The notes below the pieces were generated by a model. That model ran no database searches. It was given only the letters and a program-made list of their open reading frames with translations, and was not told the DNA's origin. Position numbers and translations under genes: made by a program. 64,000 bases of DNA from Methylobacterium sp. B4 (GTDB lineage Bacteria; Pseudomonadota; Alphaproteobacteria; Rhizobiales; Beijerinckiaceae): contig NZ_QJJJ01000004.1 in the NCBI RefSeq assembly GCF_003201865.1, positions 248,001 through 312,000 on the forward strand, read 5' to 3'. Shown one piece after another: positions 17,154-26,430 of this stretch; the stretch's first letter is position 1; every line of letters starts with the position of its first letter.

Positions 17154-18121
17154 GCACAGTGGCTGTTACCGGCGCGGGCGGTTTCATCGGCGCGCACCTG
17201 ACCCGGGCGCTCCTCGCCGAGGGGCACACGGTCGTCGCGATCGACAACTACATCCGCGGCCAGGAATCGCGCCTGGCCGGGGCGCAGGGCGCGATCCGGC
17301 GGGTGACGCTCGACGTGCGCGACAAGGAGGCCCTGGTCGAGGCGCTCGCCGGCGTCGAGTGCGTCTTCCACCTCGCCGCCGTCAACGGGACGGAGAATTT
17401 CTACAAGCAGCCGCAGCTCGTTCTCGATGTCGGCGTGCGCGGGGCGCTCGCGGTCTCGGAGGCCTGCATCGAGGCCGGCGTGCCCGATCTCGTCGTCGCC
17501 TCCTCGGCCGAGGTCTATCAGACCCCGCGGGTGGTGCCGACGAACGAGGACATCGAGATGGTGATCCCGGATTCGCTCAATCCGCGTTATTCCTACGGCG
17601 GCTCGAAGCTGATCTCGGAACTGATCGCCTTCAACTATTGCCGGGACAAGCTGCGCAAGGTCCAGGTCTTCCGGCCCCACAACGTCTACGGCCCGGACAT
17701 GGGCTGGAAGCACGTCGTGCCGCAGCTGATCGAGAAGATCGTCGCGGCGGGCGACGGCGGCTCGATCACGCTCCAGGGCGACGGCAGCGAGACGCGGGCC
17801 TTCTGCTACGTCGATGACGTCGTGGACGGCATCGTCCGCATGTGGCGGTCGGGCGAGACGATGAACGTCTACCATATCGGCTCGAACGAGGAGGTCGCGA
17901 TCCGCGATCTCGCCCGGATCACCGCGGAAGCGATGGGCACCCGCGTCGCGCTGATCGCCGGTCCGGCCGCTGCCGGGGCGACGCCGCGCCGCTGCCCCGA
18001 TATCGGCAAGATGCAGGCGATCGGCTACGCGCCCTCCGTCTCCCTGGTTCAGGGCATCGAGCGCACGGTCGCGTGGTACCGCGCGAACCCCGCCCCGACC
18101 GATGCCAACCCGCTTCTGTAA
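17150..18121 (+). CDS. NAD-dependent nucleotide-sugar epimerase/dehydratase
   Basis: A 323-residue extended short-chain dehydrogenase. The nucleotide motif GAGGFIG is at 8-14. The catalytic triad is readable as S118/S119 (VASSAEVY), Y149 and K153 (YGGSK). The family interconverts nucleotide sugars by 4-epimerisation or 4,6-dehydration; the substrate here is unknown. Translation is probably coupled to the dehydrogenase through an ATGA overlap. One plausible product, after the dehydrogenase, is a UDP-linked galactosaminuronic acid-type sugar, but that is inference. Confidence 0.85.
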   Translation: MSTVAVTGAGGFIGAHLTRALLAEGHTVVAIDNYIRGQESRLAGAQGAIRRVTLDVRDKEALVEALAGVECVFHLAAVNGTENFYKQPQLVLDVGVRGALAVSEACIEAGVPDLVVASSAEVYQTPRVVPTNEDIEMVIPDSLNPRYSYGGSKLISELIAFNYCRDKLRKVQVFRPHNVYGPDMGWKHVVPQLIEKIVAAGDGGSITLQGDGSETRAFCYVDDVVDGIVRMWRSGETMNVYHIGSNEEVAIRDLARITAEAMGTRVALIAGPAAAGATPRRCPDIGKMQAIGYAPSVSLVQGIERTVAWYRANPAPTDANPLL

Positions 18122-18131
18122 GGGCCGACCC

Positions 18132-19070
18132 ATGGACAGCTTGGCGGGCAAGACCGTCTTCGTCGCCGGACATCGCGGCCTCGTCGGCAGCGCCCTGGTG
18201 CGGCGTCTCAGACGTGAGGATTGCGAGATCCTCACCGCCACCCGGGCGGAGCTGGACCTGTGCGACCAGGCTGCCGTGCGCGCCTGGATGCGGGACCGCC
18301 GGCCGGACGCCGTCTTCCTGGCGGCGGCCAAGGTCGGCGGCATCCTCGCCAACGCGACCTATCCCGCCGACTTCCTCTACGAAAACCTGATGATCGAGGC
18401 CAACGTCATCGAGGCGGCCTTCCGCGCGGAGGTGGCCAAGCTGCTGTTCCTCGGCTCCAGCTGCATCTATCCGAAATTCGCCGAGCAGCCGATCGTCGAG
18501 GGAAGCCTCCTGACCGGGTCGCTGGAGCCGACCAACGAGTGGTACGCGATCGCCAAGATCGCCGGCATCAAGCTGGCCCAGGCCTATCGCAAGCAGCACG
18601 GCCGCGACTTCATCTCGGCCATGCCGACCAACCTCTACGGGCCGGGCGACAATTTCGACCTGAACTCGAGCCACGTCCTACCGGCCCTGATCCGCAAGGC
18701 GCACGAGGCGCGCTTGAACGGGGCGAAGGAGATGGTGATCTGGGGCACCGGCTCGCCGCGCCGCGAGTTCCTGCACGTCGACGACTGCGCCGACGCCTGC
18801 GTCCACCTGATGAAGACCTACTCGCAGGACGAGCACGTCAATGTCGGCTCGGGCGAGGACATCCCGATCTATGACCTGACCCGCTTGGTCTGCGACGTGG
18901 TCGGGTTCGAGGGTGAGATCGTGCGCGATCCGAGCAAGCCCGACGGCACCCCGCGCAAGCTGATGTCGGCGGACCGGCTGAGGGGTCTCGGCTGGGAGCC
19001 GAAGGTCCCGCTGCGCGAGGGCATCGCGCAGACCTATGCTTGGTTTCGCGAAAACGTGGCCGATGCCTGA
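18132..19070 (+). CDS. fcl: GDP-L-fucose synthase
   Basis: A 312-residue short-chain dehydrogenase matching GDP-4-keto-6-deoxymannose epimerase/reductase. VAGHRGLVGSALVR (11-24) binds NADP. S109/S110 and C111 (FLGSSCIYP), with Y138 and K142 (WYAIAK), are the known catalytic positions. AAAKVGGILAN and MPTNLYGPGDNFD are hallmarks of the family. It makes GDP-L-fucose from GDP-4-keto-6-deoxy-D-mannose. The partner GDP-mannose 4,6-dehydratase (gmd) is not in this window. It starts 10 bases after the epimerase. Confidence 0.92.
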   Translation: MDSLAGKTVFVAGHRGLVGSALVRRLRREDCEILTATRAELDLCDQAAVRAWMRDRRPDAVFLAAAKVGGILANATYPADFLYENLMIEANVIEAAFRAEVAKLLFLGSSCIYPKFAEQPIVEGSLLTGSLEPTNEWYAIAKIAGIKLAQAYRKQHGRDFISAMPTNLYGPGDNFDLNSSHVLPALIRKAHEARLNGAKEMVIWGTGSPRREFLHVDDCADACVHLMKTYSQDEHVNVGSGEDIPIYDLTRLVCDVVGFEGEIVRDPSKPDGTPRKLMSADRLRGLGWEPKVPLREGIAQTYAWFRENVADA

Positions 19071-19089
19071 GACTGATGGGAGCGCGCGT

Positions 19090-19941
19090 ATGAGTGATGC
19101 AGCCGCCATGCCGATGTCCGAGCCCTACGCGCTCAGGATCAACCGGAACGATCCCCACCTCGTCGCCTCGGATGGGCGGGCCGGGCATCGCCTGCCCGCG
19201 ACCCGCATCCTCGGCGTGCCGGTGAGCGTCATCGACATGCCGATGGCCGTGCGCACCATCATCGACTGGGCGCTGACCCGACGCACCAGCATGATCTGCG
19301 TGCGCGACGTGCACGGGATCATGTGCGCCCAGGAGCAGCCCGACCTGCGGGCCGCCCACGAGCGCGCCAGCATGATCACGCCGGACGGTGCGCCCCTCAC
19401 CATCATCAGCCGCCTCCTGCGCGCGCACGGCACCGGCCGCGTCCCCGGCCCCACGCTGATGGAGGAGATGTTCGCGGCGACCCAGGGCACGGGCATCCGC
19501 CACTACCTCTACGGCGGCAAGGAGGGCGTGGCCGAGCAGGTCGCGGCCAACTTCGCCCGTAAATATCCCGGCAGCGAGGTCTGCGGCCTCGAATGTCCGC
19601 CCTTCGGGACCGTGTCTCCGGAGCGCGACGCGGGGCTCACCGACGCCATCCGGCGGGCCGAGCCGCACATCGTCTGGGTCGGCATGTCGACGCCCAAGCA
19701 AGACATCTGGATGAACGACCACCTCGACCGCCTGCCGGGCATGGTCCTGATCGGGGTCGGCGCGGCCTTCGACTTCCATTCCGGCGCGGTCAAGCGCGCG
19801 CCGAAACTCATGCAGGCGCTGGCGCTGGAATGGCTGCACCGGCTGATGAGCGAGCCGCGGCGCCTGTGGCGGCGCTACCTCGTGATGGCCCCGGCCTTCC
19901 TCTGGAAGATGGCCCGCCAGCCCGAACCGCGCAATTCGTGA
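19090..19941 (+). CDS. WecG/TagA/CpsF-family glycosyltransferase
   Basis: A 283-residue GT26-family enzyme that adds N-acetylmannosamine(-uronic acid) or a similar sugar to a lipid-linked acceptor on the inner face of the membrane. Hallmarks are MITPDGAPLTII, the VGMSTPKQDIWM region and VGAAFDFHSGAVKRAP. The C-terminal region is basic and hydrophobic (EWLHRLMSEPRRLWRRYLVMAPAFL as separate short stretches), suggesting membrane attachment. The ATG at 19090 is used because GGGAG lies eight bases upstream. A WecC-like dehydrogenase in the same cluster fits a ManNAc-type donor. Confidence 0.88.
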   Translation: MSDAAAMPMSEPYALRINRNDPHLVASDGRAGHRLPATRILGVPVSVIDMPMAVRTIIDWALTRRTSMICVRDVHGIMCAQEQPDLRAAHERASMITPDGAPLTIISRLLRAHGTGRVPGPTLMEEMFAATQGTGIRHYLYGGKEGVAEQVAANFARKYPGSEVCGLECPPFGTVSPERDAGLTDAIRRAEPHIVWVGMSTPKQDIWMNDHLDRLPGMVLIGVGAAFDFHSGAVKRAPKLMQALALEWLHRLMSEPRRLWRRYLVMAPAFLWKMARQPEPRNS

Positions 19942-19952
19942 CGGCCCCGGCC

Positions 19953-21125
19953 ATGCGCGTCCTCATCGTCCACAATCACTATCAGATCCGGGGCGGCGAG
20001 GACGCGGTGGTGGCGCACGAGGCGGAGGCCCTGGCGCGCGCCGGCTGCACCGTCGAGACGCTGACCTTCCACAATGACGAGATCCGCACGCCGCTGGACC
20101 GGCTGCGCACGGCCTTCGAGGCGCCGCACGCGCCCCGCGGCGTCGCCCGCGTGGTGGAGGCGGTGCGCCGGTTCGGGCCGGACGTGGTTCACGCCCACAA
20201 CACCTTCCCGCTGGTCTCGCCCGCCATGCACGGCGCCGTGCGGGCGCTGGGACCGGTGACGGTGCAGACCCTGCACAACTTCCGCATCGCCTGCGCGGGC
20301 GCCCTGCTGATGCGGGACGGCGCACCCTGCGAGACCTGCGTCACGGGCTCGCCCTACGCCGCCGTGCGCCACGCCTGCTACCGCGGATCGCGGCTGGGCA
20401 CGCTTGCGGTCGCGCGGATGATCGACCGCCACCGCAAGGCGGGAACCTGGACGCGGGATGTCGACGCCTTCGTCGTCCTCACCGAATTCGCCCGGGGCCG
20501 CTTCATCGCGGCGGGGTTGCCGGAGCAGCGCCTCTTCGTGAAGCCGAACGGCCTGCCCGATCCCGGTCCACCCCCTGCGGGACCGCGCGAGGGAATCCTG
20601 TTCGCCGGCCGTCTCAGCCCGGAGAAGGGCGTCGCGGTGCTGAAGCAGGCGGCCGCGGGGCTGTTGCTCCCGATCGACGTCGCCGGGGACGGCCCGCTGC
20701 GCGACACGCTGGAGGGCGCGCCCGGACTCACCCTGCTCGGCGCCCTGCCCCCGGCGGCGATGCGCGCCCGCATGGGCCGGGCCGCCGCCCTGGTCGTGCC
20801 CTCGCTTTGGTACGAGGGGCTGCCCATGGTGGTGGCCGAAGCCTTCGCGGCGGGCACGCCGGTGATCGCCTCGCGCATCGGCGCGCTGGCCGGTCTCGTC
20901 GAGGACGGCGTCACGGGTCTGCTCGTGACGCCCGGCGATCCCGTCGATCTCGCCCGCGCGATCGAGCGGCTGGCCTCCCGGCCTGACGAGGCGCGCCGCA
21001 TGGGCGAAGCGGCGCGGGCGGCCTACCTGCGTGACTGGACCGAGGAGGCGACGACCGCTGCGCTCATCGCCCTCTACCGGCGGGCGCTGGCGGCCCGTGC
21101 GGCTCCGCAGCGCGCCATCGCCTGA
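19953..21125 (+). CDS. Group 1 (GT4-type) glycosyltransferase
   Basis: A 390-residue GT-B fold transferase. The N-terminal acceptor domain begins RVLIVHNHYQIRGGED, a common opening for polysaccharide mannosyl- or rhamnosyltransferases. The C-terminal donor domain has FAGRLSPEKGV and the E-x7-E motif in EGLPMVVAEAFAAGTPV. CETCVTG and HACYRGS in the middle add conserved Cys residues seen in one subgroup. It uses a nucleotide-sugar donor; donor and acceptor are unknown. It begins 11 bases after the WecG-like gene and is the last gene of the cluster. Confidence 0.87.
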   Translation: MRVLIVHNHYQIRGGEDAVVAHEAEALARAGCTVETLTFHNDEIRTPLDRLRTAFEAPHAPRGVARVVEAVRRFGPDVVHAHNTFPLVSPAMHGAVRALGPVTVQTLHNFRIACAGALLMRDGAPCETCVTGSPYAAVRHACYRGSRLGTLAVARMIDRHRKAGTWTRDVDAFVVLTEFARGRFIAAGLPEQRLFVKPNGLPDPGPPPAGPREGILFAGRLSPEKGVAVLKQAAAGLLLPIDVAGDGPLRDTLEGAPGLTLLGALPPAAMRARMGRAAALVVPSLWYEGLPMVVAEAFAAGTPVIASRIGALAGLVEDGVTGLLVTPGDPVDLARAIERLASRPDEARRMGEAARAAYLRDWTEEATTAALIALYRRALAARAAPQRAIA

Positions 21126-21209
21126 CGTTTTTCTCGCGGATCGCGCGATACGGGCGCCGGAACGGGACGGCGCAGGGCGCCCCCGGCCCGACCCCGCTGG
21201 ACGGGAGGC

Positions 21210-21383
21210 CTAATCCCAGGTCCGGTATCTCGGCCGCTGCCGTTCGATCTGGTTCAGGCGTTGCTCGGGATCGAAGGAGTCGTAGTAGGGCGCATTCTTC
21301 AATTCATAGATGATGAACGCCAAGCTCAGCAGGCCGACGCCGATAGCTCCATAGATCATCAGCGACGACGCCACGACGGTCAC
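21210..21383 (-). CDS. Small single-span membrane protein, 57 residues
   Basis: This short gene reads from GTG 21383 to TAG at 21210. Residues 4-26 form one hydrophobic segment (SSLMIYGAIGVGLLSLAFII). A polar tail follows, rich in Tyr, Arg and Gln, with PYYDSFDPEQRL. The pattern is that of a small inner-membrane protein with a short cytoplasmic or periplasmic tail. A second GTG nine bases further in has GGGGTGA before it and could be the true start. It faces the polysaccharide cluster convergently. Function unknown. Confidence 0.55.
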   Translation of the reverse strand: MTVVASSLMIYGAIGVGLLSLAFIIYELKNAPYYDSFDPEQRLNQIERQRPRYRTWD

Positions 21384-21488
21384 CCCGCTTTATCAATCTT
21401 GCCGGCTTGAATTAACCATTCCGTGGATCTGACGGCAAGCGAGGATGGAGGTCCGGCCAAGTTGACCTGCATCGGGCCTGACGCCCTC

Positions 21489-22673
21489 TCAGAGCGTGGA
21501 TTCGCGGGACGACTCGGACGAGGCCGTGGCGCGGGCCTCGGCCCGGGCGATGGCCGCGCTCACCAGGGCCTTCGAGGCGTGAAGCGTGCCGAGTTCGACC
21601 GCCGACATGGCGAGCATCACCGGCAGAAGGTTCTCTCCCGGGCCGCCGTCGTCGCGGAACAGGCGCAGGTCGTCGTCGGGCTTGAGGCCGACGCTGCCGG
21701 CGATGCGCGCGGCGTAGTTGCGGATGCGCGTTTCGTCGCTGGCGCAGACCGGGGCAGGCAGGCTGAGATCGAGCAGGCTGCCCTTCGGCAGGGAGGCCGC
21801 GATCGACGGCAGCGCCGCCGCCTCCGCCATCATCCGATCGGGGGCGAGCAGGGCGGCAGGATCGGCCGCACCGGAGCGGATGGGCGCAGGAGGCGCAGCC
21901 TCGGCCCCCCGCTTCGCCGTGGAAGGCGTCGGAACGAGGCCGGTCGCGATGTCGGCGGTCGGACGCGGTAGGGACGCGGTCCGGACGGCGCGGCCCGGAT
22001 GCCCGGCCAGCCGGGCGCGGGCGGACCAGGGCTGCACCCGCAGCGCTCCCGCCGGTGCGGGCGCGGCGGCCCGCGCCACGCCGCCCCGCCCGTGGCGGGC
22101 GAGGAAGCGGGCGCGCAGGGTGCCGCCGATGCCCTTCGGCGCGACCGCGCTCGACACGGCCGGCCCTCTCGGCCGCCGTGCCGGCCCCGCTGCGGCCGCG
22201 GAGACGGCGGGACGCACCGAACCGCACTCGGCCGGCGCCCAGCGCCGCACGATGGCCAGGGCCGAGCGGCGGCCATAGTCGCGCCGGTAGCGGCGCAGGA
22301 GCTGGACCGCCGCGTCGGCGCTGTCCGCGGCGGTGGCGAAGCCGGTATGGCCCTCGGCGTCGCCGCCGAGTTCGCCCGACCAGCGGGCCTGCTTGATGCA
22401 CCAGTAATTGTTGAGCCGCACGCAGCGGGCGACGAAGCGCGGCTCCTCCGCCGCGTGCCGCACGACGAAGGCCAGCGAGGTCGGCGCGAGGTTCTCGCCC
22501 GCCTGGACGCGCCAGTTGGAGACCGCCCGCGCCACGAGGCTGAAGCTCGGCGCGGGCTCCGGCGCCGCCGGGGCGCTCCGGGGCAGCGCCGGAAGACGCG
22601 CCCACGCGCTCGCTGCCGCGGGCTCGATCCGCGGCATCAGGGCCGTCAGGGCAAGGAGCGTTTCGAGAAGCAC
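21489..22673 (-). CDS. Secreted protein with a split lysozyme-like (phage P5-type) domain
   Basis: A 394-residue protein with an N-terminal hydrophobic segment that may be a signal peptide. Residues 84-149 (RLNNYWCIKQ, HTGFATAADS, LAIVRRWAPAEC) resemble the first half of phage PRD1 P5-type or transglycosylase-like domains, which read NNPGNI then RWAPPSEN. Residues 317-361 (NYAARIAGSVGLKPDDDLRLF, VMLAMSAVELG) match the second half. Between them lie about 150 residues of Ala/Pro/Arg-rich low complexity. A peptidoglycan-related role is inferred. The start is a GTG at 22673 with GGGGA upstream. No operon partner. Confidence 0.6.
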   Translation of the reverse strand: MLLETLLALTALMPRIEPAAASAWARLPALPRSAPAAPEPAPSFSLVARAVSNWRVQAGENLAPTSLAFVVRHAAEEPRFVARCVRLNNYWCIKQARWSGELGGDAEGHTGFATAADSADAAVQLLRRYRRDYGRRSALAIVRRWAPAECGSVRPAVSAAAAGPARRPRGPAVSSAVAPKGIGGTLRARFLARHGRGGVARAAAPAPAGALRVQPWSARARLAGHPGRAVRTASLPRPTADIATGLVPTPSTAKRGAEAAPPAPIRSGAADPAALLAPDRMMAEAAALPSIAASLPKGSLLDLSLPAPVCASDETRIRNYAARIAGSVGLKPDDDLRLFRDDGGPGENLLPVMLAMSAVELGTLHASKALVSAAIARAEARATASSESSRESTL

Positions 22674-22774
22674 GCGGCGCGTCCCCGGTCACGGTGCATC
22701 AGCTCGACCGTACGACCGGAAACGGTGCCGGCGGCCAAAGGGTTCGCCGGGCCGGCCCGGCCGAAGGGTCGCCC

Positions 22775-23302
22775 TCAATCGTCGTCCAGCTCCGCCGCGA
22801 GCTGGCGCGGCCGCACGTAGTGCGTGAGGCGGCCCGTGCCGTCGCCGATGCCGGACCAGTCCTCGGCGTCGAACTCCAGAACGGCCAGGGCCGCTGTCGG
22901 GAATTTTTCGCGCAGATCGCGCTGGAGATCCTTCGGCCCCTGCCCCACGAGGCGCAGCGCCAGATCGCCGAGGCCGGGATTATGGCCGATCACGAGGAGG
23001 CTCGTCGCCTCCGCCGGGGCGGAGCGGATCGCATCGAGGATGCGCCCGGCGGACGCCTCGTAGATCGAGGGCACCGTCTCCATCGGCGTGTCGTCGAGCT
23101 CGGCCCGCACCGCTTCCCACGTCTCCTGGGTGCGCCGCGCCGGCGAGACCATGGCGTGCTCGGGCTTCAGGCCTTCCCGGGCGATGTAGGCGCCCATCAG
23201 CGGCGCCGCCTTGCGCCCGCGCTCCCCGAGCGGCCGGTCGATGTCGGCCGCGCCCGCCGGATAGGCCGACTTGGCGTGGCGCAGGAGCAGGAGACGGCGC
23301 AT
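22775..23302 (-). CDS. sixA: Histidine phosphatase family protein, SixA-like
   Basis: A 175-residue member of the histidine phosphatase superfamily. The catalytic RHG-type motif appears as LLLRHAKSAYP at 5-15, with His9 as phosphorylated residue. The second His is H107 in VIGHNPGLGD. SPARRTQETWEA is the conserved Arg/Thr segment. Short single-domain members with RHAKS dephosphorylate phosphohistidine, as SixA does on ArcB in E. coli; the target here is unknown. It starts at the stop of the aldo/keto reductase gene (TGATG), so the two are translated together. Confidence 0.85.
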   Translation of the reverse strand: MRRLLLLRHAKSAYPAGAADIDRPLGERGRKAAPLMGAYIAREGLKPEHAMVSPARRTQETWEAVRAELDDTPMETVPSIYEASAGRILDAIRSAPAEATSLLVIGHNPGLGDLALRLVGQGPKDLQRDLREKFPTAALAVLEFDAEDWSGIGDGTGRLTHYVRPRQLAAELDDD

Positions 23303-24282
23303 CACTGGAAGCCCACCACGGCGTGCGGGACGTAGGGCGCTTCGAGCCGGGCGATCTCGTCCTCCGTCAGGCGAAGCGCGAGGGCGGCCACCGCGTCGTC
23401 GAGATGCTGCGGCTTCGAGGCACCGATGATCGGCGCGGCCACGCCCGGCTTCTGGAGCACCCAGGCCAGCGCCACCTGCGCCCGCGGAACGCCGCGCTCC
23501 CGCGCCACCGCCGCCACCGTCTCGACGACCCGGCGGTCGGCTTCGGCGGTGGCGTCGTAGAGATTCTTGCCCACGAGGTCGCTCTCCTGCCGGGCGCTGC
23601 CCGCGTCGAAGTCTCGGGTCAGCCGACCGCGGGCGAGCGGGCTCCAGGGCAGCAGCGGGATGCCCTGGTCGGCGCAGAGCGGCAGCATCTCCCGCTCCTC
23701 CTCCCGGTGCAACAGGTTGAGGTGGTTCTGCATGGTGGAAAAGCGCGTCCAGCCGTTCCGGTCGGCGGTGTAGAGCGCCTTGGCGAATTGCCAGGCGAAC
23801 ATGGAGGAAGCGCCGATGTATCGGGCCTTGCCCGCCTTCACCACGTCGTGGAGCGCTTCCAGCGTCACCTCGATCGGTGTGCCGTAATCCCAGCGGTGGA
23901 TCTGGTAGAGATCGACGTAGTCGGTCCCGAGCCGCTTCAGCGAGGCGTCGATGGCCGAGAAGATCGCTTTTCGCGACAGGCCACCGGAGTTCGGCTGGCC
24001 TTTGAGCGGGTAGTAGACCTTGGTCGCCAGCACGAGGCTGTCGCGATCCGCGAAGTCCTTGAGCGCGCGGCCGACGATCTCCTCCGAGGTGCCGTCGGAG
24101 TAGTAATTCGCGGTGTCGAAGAAGTTGATGCCGAGATCGAGCGCCCGGCGGATCAGTGGCCGGCTCTCCTCCTCGCCCATCGTCCAGGGATGTGGGCCGC
24201 GCTCCGGTACGCCGTAGGTCATGCAGCCGAGGCAGAGCGGCGACACGTCGAGGCCGGTGCGGCCGAGCTTTCTGGTCTTCAT
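23302..24282 (-). CDS. Aldo/keto reductase
   Basis: A 326-residue NADPH-dependent aldo/keto reductase with a TIM-barrel fold. The tetrad is visible as D56 and Y61 in FFDTANYYSDGTSEE, K88 in LATKVYY and the His in YQIHRWD. The C-terminal cofactor motif is PIIGASKPQHLDDA. The size and the ALKDFADRD stretch fit the AKR11/AKR12-like group of general carbonyl reductases. The substrate is unknown. It is upstream of sixA with a one-base overlap. The ATG at 24282 gives the expected N-terminus (MKTRKLGRTGLDVSPL). Confidence 0.9.
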   Translation of the reverse strand: MKTRKLGRTGLDVSPLCLGCMTYGVPERGPHPWTMGEEESRPLIRRALDLGINFFDTANYYSDGTSEEIVGRALKDFADRDSLVLATKVYYPLKGQPNSGGLSRKAIFSAIDASLKRLGTDYVDLYQIHRWDYGTPIEVTLEALHDVVKAGKARYIGASSMFAWQFAKALYTADRNGWTRFSTMQNHLNLLHREEEREMLPLCADQGIPLLPWSPLARGRLTRDFDAGSARQESDLVGKNLYDATAEADRRVVETVAAVARERGVPRAQVALAWVLQKPGVAAPIIGASKPQHLDDAVAALALRLTEDEIARLEAPYVPHAVVGFQ

Positions 24283-24477
24283 GGCGGAGCATCGTGCTGT
24301 GAGAGCGACGCGCCCTTAGATGGGGCGTCAGTGCGGATCGTCACCGCGGCGGCCCGCAGTTCACGATTTGTGAAACCGGCCGTCTTCGCGAACAAACCCG
24401 GCTTGCAAAAAGATTGCGCACAACTCATGGAAGGGGAGCGCCCAGCTTGGCGTGATTCCAGACTGAGAGAGTGTCCC

Positions 24478-25458
24478 ATGGTCCGTCTCCGCATGCTCCT
24501 CGGTTGTACGGCAGCGCTCGGCTGCCTCATGGGCGCGGCCCACGCCGAGGAGGCCGATCCGGCCGCCATCGTGGCCGGGATGTTCGCGGCCGGCGGCAAT
24601 CAGGCCGGCGTGCGCGCCAGCGGCGCCAAGGGCGTCTGCCTCAAGGGCGAATTCACCCCGGCGCCCGGCGCCGCCGCCCTGTCCAAGGCACCGCATTTCC
24701 AGAAAGCGGTACCGGTCACAGCGCGCTTCTCCATGGGCGGCAGCAACCCGAAGGTTTCGGACAAGGCCAAGCCCGTCACCCGCGGCTTCGCGATGCGGAT
24801 GAGCGACCCATCCGGCGACATGGTGTTCGTAGTGGTCTCCGCGCCCGTCTTCTCGACGCGCACGCCGGGGCAGCTCCTCGCCGCTCTCCAGGCCCGTGCG
24901 CCGGGGCCGGACGGCAAGCCGGATGCCGAGAAGGTCAAGGCCTTCGTGGCGGCAAACCCGGAGACGACGCGCCAGGCGGCCTGGCTCAACGCCCGGCCGG
25001 TGCCGGCGAGCTTCGCGGGCGTCGATTACTGGGGCGTCCACGCCTACACGCTCACCAACGCGAAGGGGGAAGCCAAGACGGCGAAGCTGAAGTTCGTGTC
25101 GGCCGACAAGGCGGGTCTCAGCGACGACGAGCTGAAGGCCAAGCCCGACAGCTTCTACGCCGACGAGCTGAAGGAGCGCCTGGGCCGGGGTCCGGCCCGC
25201 TTCGACCTCGTCGCCATCCTGGCGGAGCCCGGCGACCCGACCGCCGATCCGACCGTGCAGTGGCCGGAAGAGCAGCGGAAGACCGAGGCGCTGGGCACCC
25301 TGGCGATCACGGCCATCGAGCCGGACGCCACCTGCGATGCGCGGACGTTCGACCCGGTGGTGGAACTGCCGGAGGGCGTCGCCGGCCCGAGCGACGACCC
25401 GATGTTCGCGATCCGCTCCCCTGCCTACGCGGTCTCGCTCTCGCGCCGGACGAATTGA
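24478..25458 (+). CDS. Periplasmic catalase-related protein (SrpA-like)
   Basis: A 326-residue protein with a signal peptide (about 1-23, ending AHAEE) and a small catalase-fold domain of the SrpA type. GAKGVCLKGEFTP, MGGSNPK, TRGFAMRMSDPSGD and the terminal DDPMFAIRSPAYAVSLSRR are typical. Such proteins bind haem and act as weak peroxidases in the periplasm. The position where catalases carry the essential distal His (N-H-A-K-G) reads S-G-A-K-G here, with G49 in place of His, so normal catalase chemistry is doubtful. It stands alone and is convergent with moxR. Confidence 0.8.
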   Translation: MVRLRMLLGCTAALGCLMGAAHAEEADPAAIVAGMFAAGGNQAGVRASGAKGVCLKGEFTPAPGAAALSKAPHFQKAVPVTARFSMGGSNPKVSDKAKPVTRGFAMRMSDPSGDMVFVVVSAPVFSTRTPGQLLAALQARAPGPDGKPDAEKVKAFVAANPETTRQAAWLNARPVPASFAGVDYWGVHAYTLTNAKGEAKTAKLKFVSADKAGLSDDELKAKPDSFYADELKERLGRGPARFDLVAILAEPGDPTADPTVQWPEEQRKTEALGTLAITAIEPDATCDARTFDPVVELPEGVAGPSDDPMFAIRSPAYAVSLSRRTN

Positions 25459-25481
25459 CCGCCCACGGGGGCAGGGGCGGC

Positions 25482-26333
<852 letters not shown>

Positions 26334-26430
26334 GGGGCCTCGCGTCGGGAAAGGATCGGCCCGCACTAACCCGGTGCGAAGCGGCTCGGCAACGGGCATC
26401 GGGAAAGGCTGATAGACCAGCGCGCCTCCG

